64,000 nucleotides of DNA from Anastrepha obliqua (lineage: Eukaryota > Arthropoda > Insecta > Diptera > Tephritidae), in assembly GCF_027943255.1 (NCBI RefSeq), contig NC_072897.1:57250406-57314405 (forward strand), read 5' to 3'. The position numbers were made by a program, and so were the translations under genes. Position 1 is the first letter of the stretch. The number at the start of each line of letters is the position of its first letter. Under the pieces are notes generated by a model. That model ran no database searches, had not been told where the DNA came from, and worked only from the letters and a program-made list of their open reading frames with translations. Of this stretch, positions 32,379-43,050 are shown piece after piece.

Positions 32379-34198
32379 CACATACCGGTATTTTGATAAT
32401 CTAGGCGGCCAAAAGTCAGTTTTGTAAAATGCATTAATTGATTTTAATAATGAATAAAATAGAAAGATAACACAATAGAGTATTCACTCCACCCCCTCTC
32501 GCGCTTTTCGTCGCGTGCGCTACCGCCGTATTGCCAGTCAAAAGTTCATTGCTTATCACACTACACATATCTCGCTCGGCGTTCGGCAAGCAACAAATCT
32601 TCAAAAAAGTAAAGTTAACTTATTTAAAGTTATATGTCTCGTTTTAATGATGGAAATTGAAGCTTCAGGTATGTTTTTTCCAAATTTAATAAATATTATA
32701 TAGATTTTGTTCATTAATAACGTAATTTATTGAATTCCGTACAAGGAGAAATAGTGTATTTTTTACACATATTTTTTTTATTTGTTAAGCTGAAAGTTAT
32801 ACTTACAAGTCCGTCCAAGCTTGAATTTTTTTTCAGATTGTATACATATGCTTTGAGATGTAGAATAAAGTAGAATTAGCCGCAGAAAACCGCAGATTAA
32901 TTAATTGTGGAATTTTAAAAGTTTCATGGAACAGTTTTTTTAAAGCGTTTTCTATATTTGTTATTTTTTGGTTTGTTTAAGATTCTCAAGGCACTTCAGG
33001 GGTGGAATTGTGACTCAAAAATACCTATTCGACCGCATGCAAGCTCAGAATTTACCAAATTTGGATTAAACTCTTTACAACAGGAGCTTTTGTCAAGTAA
33101 AAAATACTCTGACGAACAGATATCAGCTCTTAAGCACAATTTTTCACATTTTAAATTACAAATCAAGAAAAAGTGGCTACAAGTACATAAAAAGGAAGAT
33201 GTTTTCCAATCAAAGTACAAGTCTTGGTTGGAAGGAGGTTTTGAATTAACTGTTGCAGCAATACCGAAACGATGTGGCCGTCCTCAGATACATTTCAGGG
33301 ACTCAGGGGAAAGATCAAAAAGACGCAAAACTGCAGAACTCAGATCTACAGTAAAGGACAAAAACTTGATTATGCATGCTGCTTCAGTACAGTTAATCAA
33401 AAGTGGAAAGAGAGATGCTTCTAAAGTATTAAAAGACATTCAAAACTCTCCGATACGTGCGACAAAATACAAAAAGGCATTTTCAAACACTAGGAAAAAA
33501 GAAATCCACTCTTTATCAGCAATGCAAGCATTGAAAATGATGATTGATGCTGATCTAACAAGTGCTCAGTACGAAGTTATAAGGAACTCATGTAAAAAAA
33601 ATTTTCCCTGCTACACACTTATTCAAAAAACAAAAAATGAATTGTATCCGCCTACTGAATCTATCAGAATTACATGCACTAGTGCCGAATGTGATTTACA
33701 GCCCTTGGTCGATGTTACAGTGAAACGCTTATTAACTTATTTGGAAGAAGTTCTTTCAATCCTTAAAGAACAAGAAAGATTGTCGAATGAAAATTTGTAA
33801 TTTTTTCCTTTAATTTGTTTCATTTTGCTTTAGTTCTTATTGACGTAAGATTATTGATTGAATTAAATTTTTTTTTTGGTTCAAATAATGTATTTTATTT
33901 GACACCTTCTGTGAAACTTGGCATTTGATAATAAATAATTAAAACATTAATAATGATGTCTATTTTACATAATTTAATCTATAAATAGCAAAAAAAAGAT
34001 TCATTTTCTATTTATTCTAGTACAAAATGGTTGTATCTTTGAAGATACGACGGTCATTTAAGGGTTAATAATATAATAGTTCAATAAGAAAAGTCCATTG
34101 TCTAAATGATGATGAATAAAAGTATTTAAGACTATAAAAAACGTTAAAATAGTTTTGGCCGCCCAGATTATCAAAATACCGGTATGTGCGTCGTTTCA
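32379..34198 (+). mobile_element. TIR transposon with 5-bp TSD, Transib-like
   Basis: A 1,820-bp element. Inverted ends start CACATACCGGTATTTTG and extend for about 36 bases with one or two mismatches (to GGCGGCCAAAA). It is flanked exactly by CGTCG at 32374-32378 and 34199-34203. The interrupted gene is a LINE whose two halves rejoin across the site, which confirms the borders. GC-rich 5-bp duplications and ends beginning CAC are features of Transib. The ends do not match the usual CACWRTG heptamer fully, and no DDE core is visible, so the family is tentative. Confidence 0.75.
32982..33800 (+). CDS. Uncharacterised protein inside the Transib-like element
   Basis: About 272 codons after a possible splice acceptor (TTGTTTAAG, ending 32981), or from a TTG at 32958; there is no ATG nearby. 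An upstream ATG at 32647 (MMEIEAS) ends at a donor-like GGTATGT (32668-32674). The frame does not match across this putative 313-base intron, so the structure is unresolved. The protein is lysine-rich, with a basic patch GERSKRRKTAEL (about residue 110), SAMQALKMMIDADLTSAQY, and an acidic-hydrophobic end LQPLVDVTVKRLLTYLEEVL. It could be the N-terminal half of a transposase. No catalytic motif was recognised. No stop interrupts it. Confidence 0.5.
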   Translation: MLKALQGWNCDSKIPIRPHASSEFTKFGLNSLQQELLSSKKYSDEQISALKHNFSHFKLQIKKKWLQVHKKEDVFQSKYKSWLEGGFELTVAAIPKRCGRPQIHFRDSGERSKRRKTAELRSTVKDKNLIMHAASVQLIKSGKRDASKVLKDIQNSPIRATKYKKAFSNTRKKEIHSLSAMQALKMMIDADLTSAQYEVIRNSCKKNFPCYTLIQKTKNELYPPTESIRITCTSAECDLQPLVDVTVKRLLTYLEEVLSILKEQERLSNENL

Positions 34199-34203
34199 TG
34201 TTT

Positions 34204-35041
34204 ATCAATGTTGACGATTGCTTAAGGTTGTAGATGGGCCATAATGTTCTGCTAATTTTGCATTTCGTCTGGTCTCTCCATCTACAATCCGCGATTTGGA
34301 GGTATTTTAAGGAAATTGTATTCTTGGCCACACCTAATGGTGTGAATACCGATTCTGCAGGTCGTTATTCATGGCAGATCCCCTTCTCGCCATTTCATCT
34401 GCTTTTTCATTACCCTCAATGCTCAGATGCCCCGGGACCCAGATTAAAGCAACTTTATGGTTTTCACCCAAAGTGTAAAGGCTATTCCTACTTTGTTCCA
34501 CCTCTTTACAGGTTGTTGTAGCCGAATCCAGTGCCTGGATTGCGGCTTGGCTATCCGAATGAATAGCGATATTGCGATTGAAAGAGAAATTTGCAATTAG
34601 TCACCTGCAAGTTTCCCTAATTGCCAGCACTTCCGCCTGAAAGACACTACAGGCATTGGGGAGACGCACAGATTTTTCAATTTTAAGTCCATGAGAATAT
34701 ATACTATCTCCAACACCACAGTCCATTTTACTGCCATCTGTACAGACTGTAGTGTCAGAGTGATTCAATGAGAATCCCTTATTCCATTCCTCCTTAGATA
34801 GAAAGAGAGTGGAGAAATTCCTATTGAATGTTACCGTTTGGACGATGGAATCAGTCCTCTCCGAGGTATACTGAGTTTGTCGCTATAATAAACTCGCATG
34901 ACCATAAGTTTATTTTTTGAAGCGACCCGCTTCATTGATTCTAAATGCACTCATGGTTGCTATCTTTTTGATGTGTAGATCTACCGGAATAACGTGTGTA
35001 TATAGAATAACAGGTGCCAATTACTTGTTAAGTAGCTGAGA
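34204..35041 (-). pseudogene. RNase H part of a non-LTR retrotransposon ORF2 (split)
   Basis: The minus strand reads LHIKKIATMSAFRINEAG, then VCTDGSKMDCGVGDSIYS (RNase H first Asp), FQAEVLAIRETCR (Glu), and AIHSDSQAAIQAL (Asp). Further on it reads WVPGHLSIEGNEKADEMARRG. This is the RNase H domain of I/LOA/R1-type LINEs, followed by the linker to the tail at 32101-32373. Stop codons and frame changes make it a pseudogene. The reverse transcriptase that should precede it is absent, so this copy is truncated upstream. Confidence 0.8.
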
Positions 35042-35755
35042 TTAAAATTTGATCTGGTTTCTTCCCTTAATATCAGACCACTTTTCCAATGCAGGTTTAC
35101 CGCGGTTCGTTATTTCGTCTACCAACGCAGTTTGCTGGTGATGCCGTGTCACCTCATCAAATGCGCGTTTAGCTAGTTTGGGTATTGACGCGGTGTAAAC
35201 TGACACTTTGTGCTTCTTCGAAGGTTTGTCGCTTGCGTCCTGTGAACGATTGCGTTTCACGTTTTGACGCTTTTGCCCCTTGGCTTCCACGGATGTGGAT
35301 GACTGATTTAAAGTCGATGGCGTGCTGTGGCTACAGCTTTGCCATCAACTGTCTCCTGACTGGAGGACAAGATTTCATCCCTTGAGGAAGTTCTCAACTT
35401 ACCATACCATGGTAAGGCCACCGTTACAACCTGAGGTAGCCTGGTATCAAGAATAACAGATTTCCCCAAGGGATAAATATCATACATGACAATAATTTCT
35501 TCTGCGTTCAATGTTCACTCAGCAATAAACAGCTTGTAACTAAAATAGTTAACAAATCCACATGTGTGTGGTAAAATGAGTTTCGACCGATTGTTTGGAT
35601 TTATTTTCTGTTTGTGGCTGGCATAAAGATACATTAGTCTCTATCGCTGTGTTGTTGCGGATGCGCTGATGTCTGCTTGATATAGACACGTTAGGTCTGC
35701 CGCTGTGTATATGTACGTTGGTAAAGATACATTGATGTCTGGTGGATATACCGTA
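35042..35755 (-). other. Unassigned open frames upstream of LINE fragment
   Basis: Minus-strand frames at 35042-35290 (very basic, NVKRNRSQDASDKPSKKHK) and 35308-35511 are open but match no family I recognise. They might be ORF1-type remnants of the adjacent LINE or a different repeat. The remaining bases to 35,755 hold repeated GATACATT(G/A)...TCT phrases and no gene. Confidence 0.3.
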
Positions 35756-36277
35756 TGATCGAAAAGTACCGGGAAGGTCACGTTGACTGTTTTCTTCGAT
35801 TGCCAAGGCGAAGAAGTACATGAATACCTTCCATGGGGTCAGACAGTCAATGAAGAATATTATTTATCCGTTTTGAAGCGTTTGAGAAATGCTGTACGTC
35901 GCAAATCGGCGGAAATGTGGGCAACCAATTCTTGGATTTTAATGATGATAACGCGCTATCGCACTGAGCCCAAATTGTGCTCGATTATATGACCAAATAC
36001 CAAGTAAATACCATCGTGCAATCACCGTATTCACCTGATATGGCCTCGTGGGACTTCTTTTTGTTTCCCAAGTTGAAGTTACCACTTCGTGGGAGGAGAT
36101 ATCAGTCGATAGAAAAGATCAAAGAGAATACGACGAAGGAACTGAAGGCCATCCCTTCGTCGGCCTACCAGGGGTGCATGGAGGACTGGGTTAAACGTTG
36201 GCACGTGTGTAAAATAAATTTGCCTGAAATTTAACTCTGTTTTGTTTTATTTAAACATTCTCGGTACTTTCTGATCA
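35756..36277 (+). mobile_element. Mariner remnant of the 1702-2100 family
   Basis: Begins TGATCGAAAAGTACCGGG after TA (35754-35755) and ends CGGTACTTTCTGATCA. The right TA is not intact. The coding strand is plus: VTLTVFFDCQGEEVHEYLPWG, then EEYYLSVLKRLRNAVRRKSAEMW. After a shift comes YSPDMASWDFFLFPKLKLPLRG, with the third catalytic Asp in SWDFFLF. It ends AWVKRWHVCKINLPEI-like before TAA. The N-terminal half of the transposase is deleted and the rest is frameshifted. Confidence 0.85.
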
Positions 36278-36289
36278 GAGGGTAAATTC

Positions 36290-36790
36290 ACTGCTACCCG
36301 TCTTGTAAAAACTCTCAAAAGTCACGTAAGGAGTTGAGTATTCGTCTGGGAATGTTAGAGACACATGAGAAACGGCTATGCAGGCATCGATCAAAGCAAA
36401 TCATGGGAACTGCTTTCGTAGCTCTGTGACGGTGCAGTTTGTTAACTTACCTGAACGATCTACTGATTGTATCAGAATATTTGTATACTCGCTCGAGATT
36501 ATGTAAGATTGATCGATTCCTGAAATATAAGTAGTAGCCTTTGACTTCTTAATTTGCAGGTGGTTGGCCCTATTTGCTCTAGACGGTACGAAAGGAAGAA
36601 AGCTTGGTGAAAGGATTGCATCTTGACGTCAAAAGGCGCACTTATGGTTTGTGAAATTGCTTGCGGTAATGAAAAATTAAGAAGTGTGTTGCGCTTAGCT
36701 GAGCAATGCTTGCAACTGGTTGAATTATAATTTTTGACGATATGAACCTTTTTTAAACAATTAACGCAAAGTAGCAATTTTTATTTAAGT
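36290..36790 (-). pseudogene. BEL/Pao gag-protease junction fragment
   Basis: The minus strand reads LLCVNCLKKVHIVKNYNSTSCKHCSAKRNTLLNF-type sequence (36,777 downward), a decayed zinc knuckle like that of BEL gag. Further down comes NILIQSVDRSGKLTNC, which resembles the lead-in to the BEL protease (compare VKVRDCSGNWQPARALFDSGS in the complete BEL element here). One knuckle Cys appears replaced by Tyr and the frame soon stops. No LTR was found near it. Confidence 0.5.
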
Positions 36791-38837
36791 TTTGTAACGT
36801 CTGTCACCCTCCGAGATAGGAGTAACGGTTGTTAAAAAAAAAAAATATTTTCAGGGAAATAACAAAAACAAAAAACAAGCAACCTGTAGCACCTTCCTAG
36901 GAAATTAAGAAATTAATAACTCACTAGGAAGTTTAAAAATGAATAACTCGTATATTCGGCGATATGACTACATCAGTTGAGCGCTGTACTAGTCCATACG
37001 AATTTAGTATTACAATTTATTGAAAAGTACAATAAATAGAAAGTATTCCACTTTTACAAGAAAATTACCTCGTTTTCTTACTTTATTCATTGGTGAAACT
37101 TTTGCTGATGGTAAATCCGTGTCGGCCACCCTTACGCAATCACGATTTACGCATGGGTTGAAAATTAAAAAAAAACTCATCGCTACACCAAAATGTTACA
37201 TACACTTTTTTATTTATTAATATAGCTAGCATAACATTTACAAAAATACTACATTTCAAAATATCTTAGTAGAATATTAATAAATTTTAAGAATTTATTG
37301 TACATACGTGTGTGTAATGCTTTGCTTCGAAATTGGCTTTTCGTATAATGATTTTGATGAGATAAAAGATAATTGTTAAAATAATAGATTTGGTCGGACG
37401 AGTTTGAACGTTTCCCTTTATGCAGCATATTCCTGCGTTTTGGCTCACAAGCATTAATCGCTTAAGCCGCTTTAGCTGTGCATATAAAATATGCTACAGA
37501 AAAAAATCGCTTTATTTACGTGGAATTTCCGTAATAATATTTTTTTATTTTACTTTCATTGCATTAGTCTCTATCGCTGCATACAATACGAAAAATTTTA
37601 CTATTTAATAGAATCTAATATTTTCAAGGTTATAAAATCCATTTTATTTAAAATCAATAAATATATGGTGGCATCGCTGTTCCAGTTTTATCACAGAGCT
37701 TTGAGTGTAAGCATTGGTGTAGTAATGTTAATTCGTCGTAGTATAGATACTCGTTGCCTTCAACATAGCCGATTTCCTGTTGCGAAATCAAATGTACACA
37801 TCGGTGGAGACGAATAATTTTTTTTAAATAAAGACATTTTAAAAAGGATCATATTAATTATACTCGTGTACACATTTGTTAAAAAAGACTACTAATTTTA
37901 TAAGTGATTTGAAAAAATAAGCTGTAGTTGTGAAAAGTCACTTAAGACTGAATTTCGCATGAACGTCAAATCGATGTCGCAAAAAATGCAATGCGACGAA
38001 AGTCTACACGATACCAAGTGACAGTCACATATACGTAAACAATTAACGGTAAAATTTTGAAATAATCAACATTAATAATTATATGAAAAAATTTTTCACC
38101 ATTAATTTACGCAAAACATGCATTGTATTTAACTGATATCCTTATCCTTATTCATGCCATTGTTGATGTTAGTGTGTACGCGTGTGTCTGCATTGGGTAT
38201 ATACCAATTTCTGTGTATTTTGTGGTGCAGGCGAATGGGTGGATGGCGCGCTATTGCTTTGTTTCCATTAGTTTTTTTTTTTCTTACTAATGTACAACAA
38301 AATCAGAAAACTATTTTGCGGTTGGTTACAAGAAATTGCATTACTGGTACGGTGATTATTTTATACATCATTTCGATACCTAGCATTCGGACCAAATTGC
38401 ATAAATTTTGTGTATAAATATCTATGTATGTCGCCCAAAAAGAGAAATAAATATACTATATAATTGCTCAGCAGCAAGAGCAGCGCTTTGGATATCCTAA
38501 ATCTTAACCGGGTTTTAATATATCATACTTACATATACACATACGGATGTACATACATGTGTGCCTTTTCGTTACAGTAAAATCTTAGATCTGCGTGTTT
38601 TGAAATCAGTTTGTATCTTCCATTAGATTATCATTCATCCATATACCTACACTCGTATGTACGTACCTACGTAAATATTTTTCACGTGAGAAGGCGATTA
38701 AATAAATCTTTAAATTTTTGCATTTTTTTTTATTGTTTATTTCTACACCATTTCACAATTTATTAAATTTAAATATGTAAATAATTTAGAAAAATTGTTA
38801 GTTTTTATATAAACTTGACTTGAACTATTTTTTTTTT
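36791..38837. other. AT-rich spacer, nothing recognised
   Basis: Contains scattered open frames of 60-110 codons without domains, plus poly-A/T tracts and TACATA microsatellite near 38,540-38,680. No conserved protein, RNA gene or terminal repeat recognised. Confidence 0.45.
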
Positions 38838-39240
38838 TCGAAACAGACTCGAAGCGTCTTGATATAGATTCCACAAACTTTCAACAAAATTTGGCAGATA
38901 TTTTTTCGCAATTCTCGAGCAAAACAGTCTTAAGGTTACTTCTTGATGAAATTTTGTGTTCCCGCAGTTTATCCTCGAGATAGGCCGAAAGATTTTCTAT
39001 AAGGCTTGTGTCAATTTTTTGGGAAGGTCATTGCAAATGCTTTATGTTGAAAAGTATCCACATTTTAACATCATTAGCTGTACGTTCGGGATCGTTTTCG
39101 CGTTAAAAAACTGGAATGTAAATTGTTCTTGTGAATGGACAATTAAAAATACGAAAGAGAATCTTTCGTGCCATCTATAATAAATAGCTTTCCGATTTCT
39201 TGAGCTGGCATACAAGCCCAAGCCATGACAGAACCTCCAG
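38838..39240 (-). pseudogene. Tc1-like transposase fragment
   Basis: The minus strand reads GGSVMAWACMPAQEIGKLFIIDG, the block after the first catalytic Asp in Tc1 transposases. After a gap with stops it reads LIENLSAYLEDKLREHKISS and then LKTVLLENCEKISAKF, the conserved end of the catalytic domain with the Glu in IENL. Stops and frameshifts run throughout. The ends of the element were not identified. Confidence 0.75.
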
Positions 39241-39328
39241 CGTTCTTAAGAGTTAATTAAAGGTTTTTATTCGTAGGTATAAATTTTATTGATTTGATGA
39301 CACTGAGAGGGATCTACAGTTTTATGCT

Positions 39329-39441
39329 GCTTCCGAGCGGCAGATAATTTTTTATGAGGGGCGTTTTCATGGCAGTAATACACTCGGAGATTTGCCTCTG
39401 CCTGCCGAGGGGCGTCCGCTATTAGACCTTTTCTATCACAT
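39329..39441 (-). mobile_element. SINE body fragment (reverse), related to 26480-26803
   Basis: GAGCGGCAGATAATTTTTTATGAGG, TTTTCATGGCAGTAATACACTCGG and GCCTGCCGAGGGGCGTCCGCTATTAGA are the reverse complement of the body of the SINE at 26.5 kb, with about 10-15% differences. The head with the polymerase III boxes is missing. Confidence 0.75.
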
Positions 39442-41690
39442 CAATAATTACTTCTTTCACCGCATTTCCAACATTTATATTTCAGAACAGAGCTTTGACC
39501 ACTTACCGAATTGCAACTTGCTCCCCACTACGGAAATGAGCCTAGGGACATTGACGGTCTAACTGTAAGTCTACCGCCAGTCATCCTAAACAAGTTATTA
39601 AAAATACTTCAGTAAATTTCAAAGTTTTTTTTTCGGCAATGAGCCTAGAGCCATTGACGGGCTCACTTTAAGTGTACTAAAGGCCCTTCTGCATAAATTA
39701 TGAAAGTACTTCAGTTAAATGTTAGGCGCTTTTACGCCTAAGAGTAAACAGTTAGATGTATACATATAAAATTTTAATATAAATACATTCCACCTTGAAT
39801 AATGAGCAGAGGTTTCGCGTTACTAAGTTATTCTGCTGAACTCCAAATATCCTGATTTGAAGTCGAGAGACGTACTTTTTCGCTTCCAGGCTCATAATAA
39901 GAGAGAACTTGGTTATCAAAACGGACAAGGACTCCTACGGTACACCGTAGCAGAGCAAAGTTTGGGCATTATTAGAGCTTCCAGTTGATCCTTTCTTTGG
40001 AGGATTCTAAAGAAGTGAACCAGATGATTTGAGATGCCTTTACCTACTCAGATTCACTTGCAACACTCTAAAACTGCTAACTTTCATACAACTAGGTGGC
40101 GTAACAGACATACTCGTATAGCAGTCCTAGATGTTGCAAAGCATCTATCATCTGTGTGGATCGCGAGAACTCATTCTGTTTTACGTTAGCTCTGTGAGAC
40201 CGAGAACTTCTTATGTAGTGTCTGCTCACTTTGCAGAATCTAAATTTAGAAAGCAAAATTTTGTGGCTGTGGAGTAAAGATTCAAGAGAAGAATGGCTGG
40301 AAATATTTGGTATTGCCTCCGCATATTTTCCATGCCTTTTTCCCGGAAAGGGAAAGTTAGGAAACCAACATCGGTACACCGTTCGCTGTTGTTGAAGCTA
40401 CCCTAAGATCTGTTCTGGGCTTTAGATCCACAGGGAGTGGACCTCACGGTAGCACCCAAAACATAACCACCACGGCTTCTCGAGATCGTCAGAGCAAAAT
40501 AACTCCCCCTAGTTTTCAAGTATTAAAATGTGGATATTTTACCACGCCCAACGCGAATGCGGGATTTAAATATTGTGAAGCTAAGCAGTTTGGACGCTCG
40601 CCCAAACATTAGTCAATAAGAAGCCCAATAAAATATAATTTTTCTTCTTCGGATATCTGCAAGTCTTATGACTTTTCCCGCACATAGAATGCGATCAAAA
40701 TATTTTTTTTTTCAAATAATTCAGTGTTATTTTTGAAGACCTTTAATTTAAGTTATATACAAACGTACACAGTTATTAAGAAAGAATGCTACATATACAT
40801 AACTGAAAATTTATTTAGTAAGTAAAGGGTCGATGACCCTGATCTACTTTAGCTGAACTGGTCGTGAGCGATCAATTTATTGCATTTTGAACACCGAGCG
40901 ATGCCATAAGCTATCTTAAATCGATTAACTTAACATTGTACTAACTCAGCCAAGCACAATTGTTCAATTTTGTCTCAACGCTGTGAGACAAACTATCCTA
41001 AGTCTGATGTGCCTTTTTGCTTTGTTCCATCTTCTGGGGGTCGATTCCCTTTCTGTGTAAACGAGAAATTACGAGTATTTTCCCCTTTTCATTATACTTT
41101 CGATTCGCGTTCCGTGAAAAAATGAAAAGAAACGTCTAAATATTTTCATATGCAAATTTTCTTTTCACTGACAATTTGCGTGTGAAAAAATGGAGAAGGA
41201 GGTCTATAACAAGTATCAGTATTTGCGTATAGCCACGCATACTCCATAGCAAACTCTATACATATTATATATCTGAAAAGTTGCTAAAACTGTTGTTAAA
41301 AATTGAATAATTTGATGAAAATTTAGATGTTTTCTCTGCTTGCACAAAGTTTTAAACTATGATTTGTATAGTGATTGCTGTAGAAAGAACTCTACTTTTA
41401 CAAAAGCCAATATCAAGTTGAATCCTTGATCTTCTTGTGTTTGCGATTTGATTTTTAAGTTGTTAAAGTAAACTGCCTTTTTGTAATTTTTTAATGCACA
41501 TTCTATTCTAGCTTTTTGTTCATTACGTAAATTGCATTAAAATTATTTTCCTGTATTTATTTGAAAACTGTCATAGCTTTTGTGATATTTTTCCGAACTT
41601 CGGGTTGTGTTGCAGCTTTAACGAGAGGAAAGCTGTTTGTGGGTGTATGCGCATGTTGTTGGTAATTTTTGAAAGGGGTGTAAATTAATA
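39442..41690. other. Spacer with a small tandem repeat
   Basis: At about 39,535-39,715 the phrase AATGAGCCTAG(G/A)G(A/C)CATTGACGG...ACTTCAGT occurs twice, about 110 bases apart. The rest has weak open frames only (for example a 95-codon minus frame at 40,092-40,379) with no domain I can name. No RNA gene found. Confidence 0.45.
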
Positions 41691-41718
41691 AAGGGTTTCC
41701 CAATAATAATTAATAAAA

Positions 41719-41875
41719 ATGGAACGATATACCCTTAAACAACGCATTGAAATTATTAAAATTCACTATACAAATGTTGAAAATTTGGCAGAGATGGTTC
41801 GTAAAACTCGAACATTTTTAATATAACAAACAATACAGAAATTGGTAAACAAATTTGAGCTGTTGGGACACGTAG
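41719..41875 (+). pseudogene. N-terminal part of split mariner-type transposase
   Basis: The ATG at 41719 gives MERYTLKQRIEIIKIHYTN, then a stop after RTFLI, then a shifted QTIQKLVNKFELLGHVG. This is the helix-turn-helix region of the insect mariner-type transposases that carry a DUF4817-like N-terminus. The reading is cut at CACGTAGG by the LINE and continues at 45,057 with DVKNKTHARRSRTAEN. Confidence 0.75.
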
Positions 41876-42308
41876 GTTAGATTGCAAGAGTACCCCAGGC
41901 ACACTTCAAGTAGCACTTACGTGCCGTGTGATACCATAATGTGGACCACTATATGTGAAAAGAAAATTTTGTGAAGAGAAACCCGCCTACAACCATCCAG
42001 TGCTGTTGATATAGTGGAGGAGAGAAAAGGAATCTAGGCTGGAGAATTTTTTCAAGCCATCCCCAAATGGCACGCTAAGGAATCTCAAGCGCCTAGCCGC
42101 CAGAGCCGCACATTCTCAGAGAAAGTGCTCAACAGCCTCTTTCTCTGCAACAGCTTCAGCTTCTGCAATAAGGGTTGTACGGAATTCCAAGCTTCTCCGC
42201 ATGAGTACCGATCACCCAGTGACCAGTTTGGAACACCGCAATCAGTTTGGAAATTGAATGGCGGGGGATTCCAATCACCTTAAGCGTTCGGTTTATATCG
42301 TATTGAGG

Positions 42309-42788
42309 TCATAGTTGCGCTTTTTTTAGAAAGAGATTGTATAGTTTCCCATTAACAACGGTCCAGGGGACACCGATGTCTGAGAAGGGGACAACTGAAA
42401 CCAGTTCTGTCGAATCCTTCCTGGCAAGCTCATCGGCAATTTCATTTCCCTCTATATTCCAGTGCCCAGGAACCCCACGTTCGAGACGTTTGAGTTCCTC
42501 CTTACAGGAGTTTACGAGAAGAGAGCTGCAATACGGCGACGACAGGGCCTTGATAGTAGCTTGACTATCGGAAAAAATATTAATGTCTCCATCCCAACAG
42601 CGATGCCTAAGTATTTTGCATGCTTGCAGGATCGTGAAGACTTCTGCTTGAAAAACGCTGCTCGTTTCCAGCAGTTTAAAGGAGACCGAAATGCTGGTTG
42701 ATTTAGAGAAAACCCCCGCTCCTACTCCAGATTCCATCTTGGATCGGTCAGTGAAAACAGAGGTACCTATATCCGTGCCGACTCTCAC
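42309..42788 (-). pseudogene. RNase H domain of the LINE
   Basis: Open frame of 159 codons: TSVFTDRSKMESGVGAG (first catalytic Asp; TDGSKM is usual and here reads TDRSKM), SVFQAEVFTILQACK (Glu), INIFSDSQATIKAL (Asp), and GHWNIEGNEIADELARKD. Part of the domain just before GHW (normally VPGH after a helix) looks shortened. The Gly-to-Arg change sits beside the catalytic Asp. Confidence 0.8.
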
Positions 42789-43050
42789 CTCTTTCCAATC
42801 TTGCCTGCTCGGAAAGATAGCCCTAGCACAACCCTCAAAACCCAGTTTGCGGATGGAGGGATCAATGCGAAGAACAGAGAAGGAAGGGGATATCTACTTC
42901 AAGATGCTACTACGTCCCACAGGAAGTTGTCTTCAGAGGCAAATCTCTCTCAACCTATAAGCGCTCTGAGCAGCAATGGACTTAACTTGCGGATCCGCAG
43001 GAAGTAAGTGCAATGATGCCCACATATGCAGTTATCTACACTCTCTCTAG

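Noticed and set aside
34065..34331. 88-codon minus-strand frame running into the Transib-like element end
   Set aside because: It is a chance read-through from LINE sequence (to about 34,204) into the terminal repeat. The true LINE continues at 32,373.
36499..36777. Considered as a host zinc-finger gene
   Set aside because: Cys/His spacing and neighbouring residues fit a decayed BEL gag knuckle better, and the frame ends at once.
38154..38417. 87-codon frame MPLLMLVCTRVSALG considered as a small secreted protein
   Set aside because: Hydrophobic but with no clear signal-plus-mature structure and no homologous family recognised. It is likely a random frame.
40530..40610. Weak resemblance to 5S rRNA internal control (GAAGCTAAGCAGTTTGG...)
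   Set aside because: Only a short match to the GAAATTAAGCAGC region. No 5S secondary structure or flanking boxes.
42462..43007. Plus-strand frames opposite the LINE RNase H
   Set aside because: Shadows of the minus-strand RNase H and its linker. The catalytic motifs are all on the minus strand.
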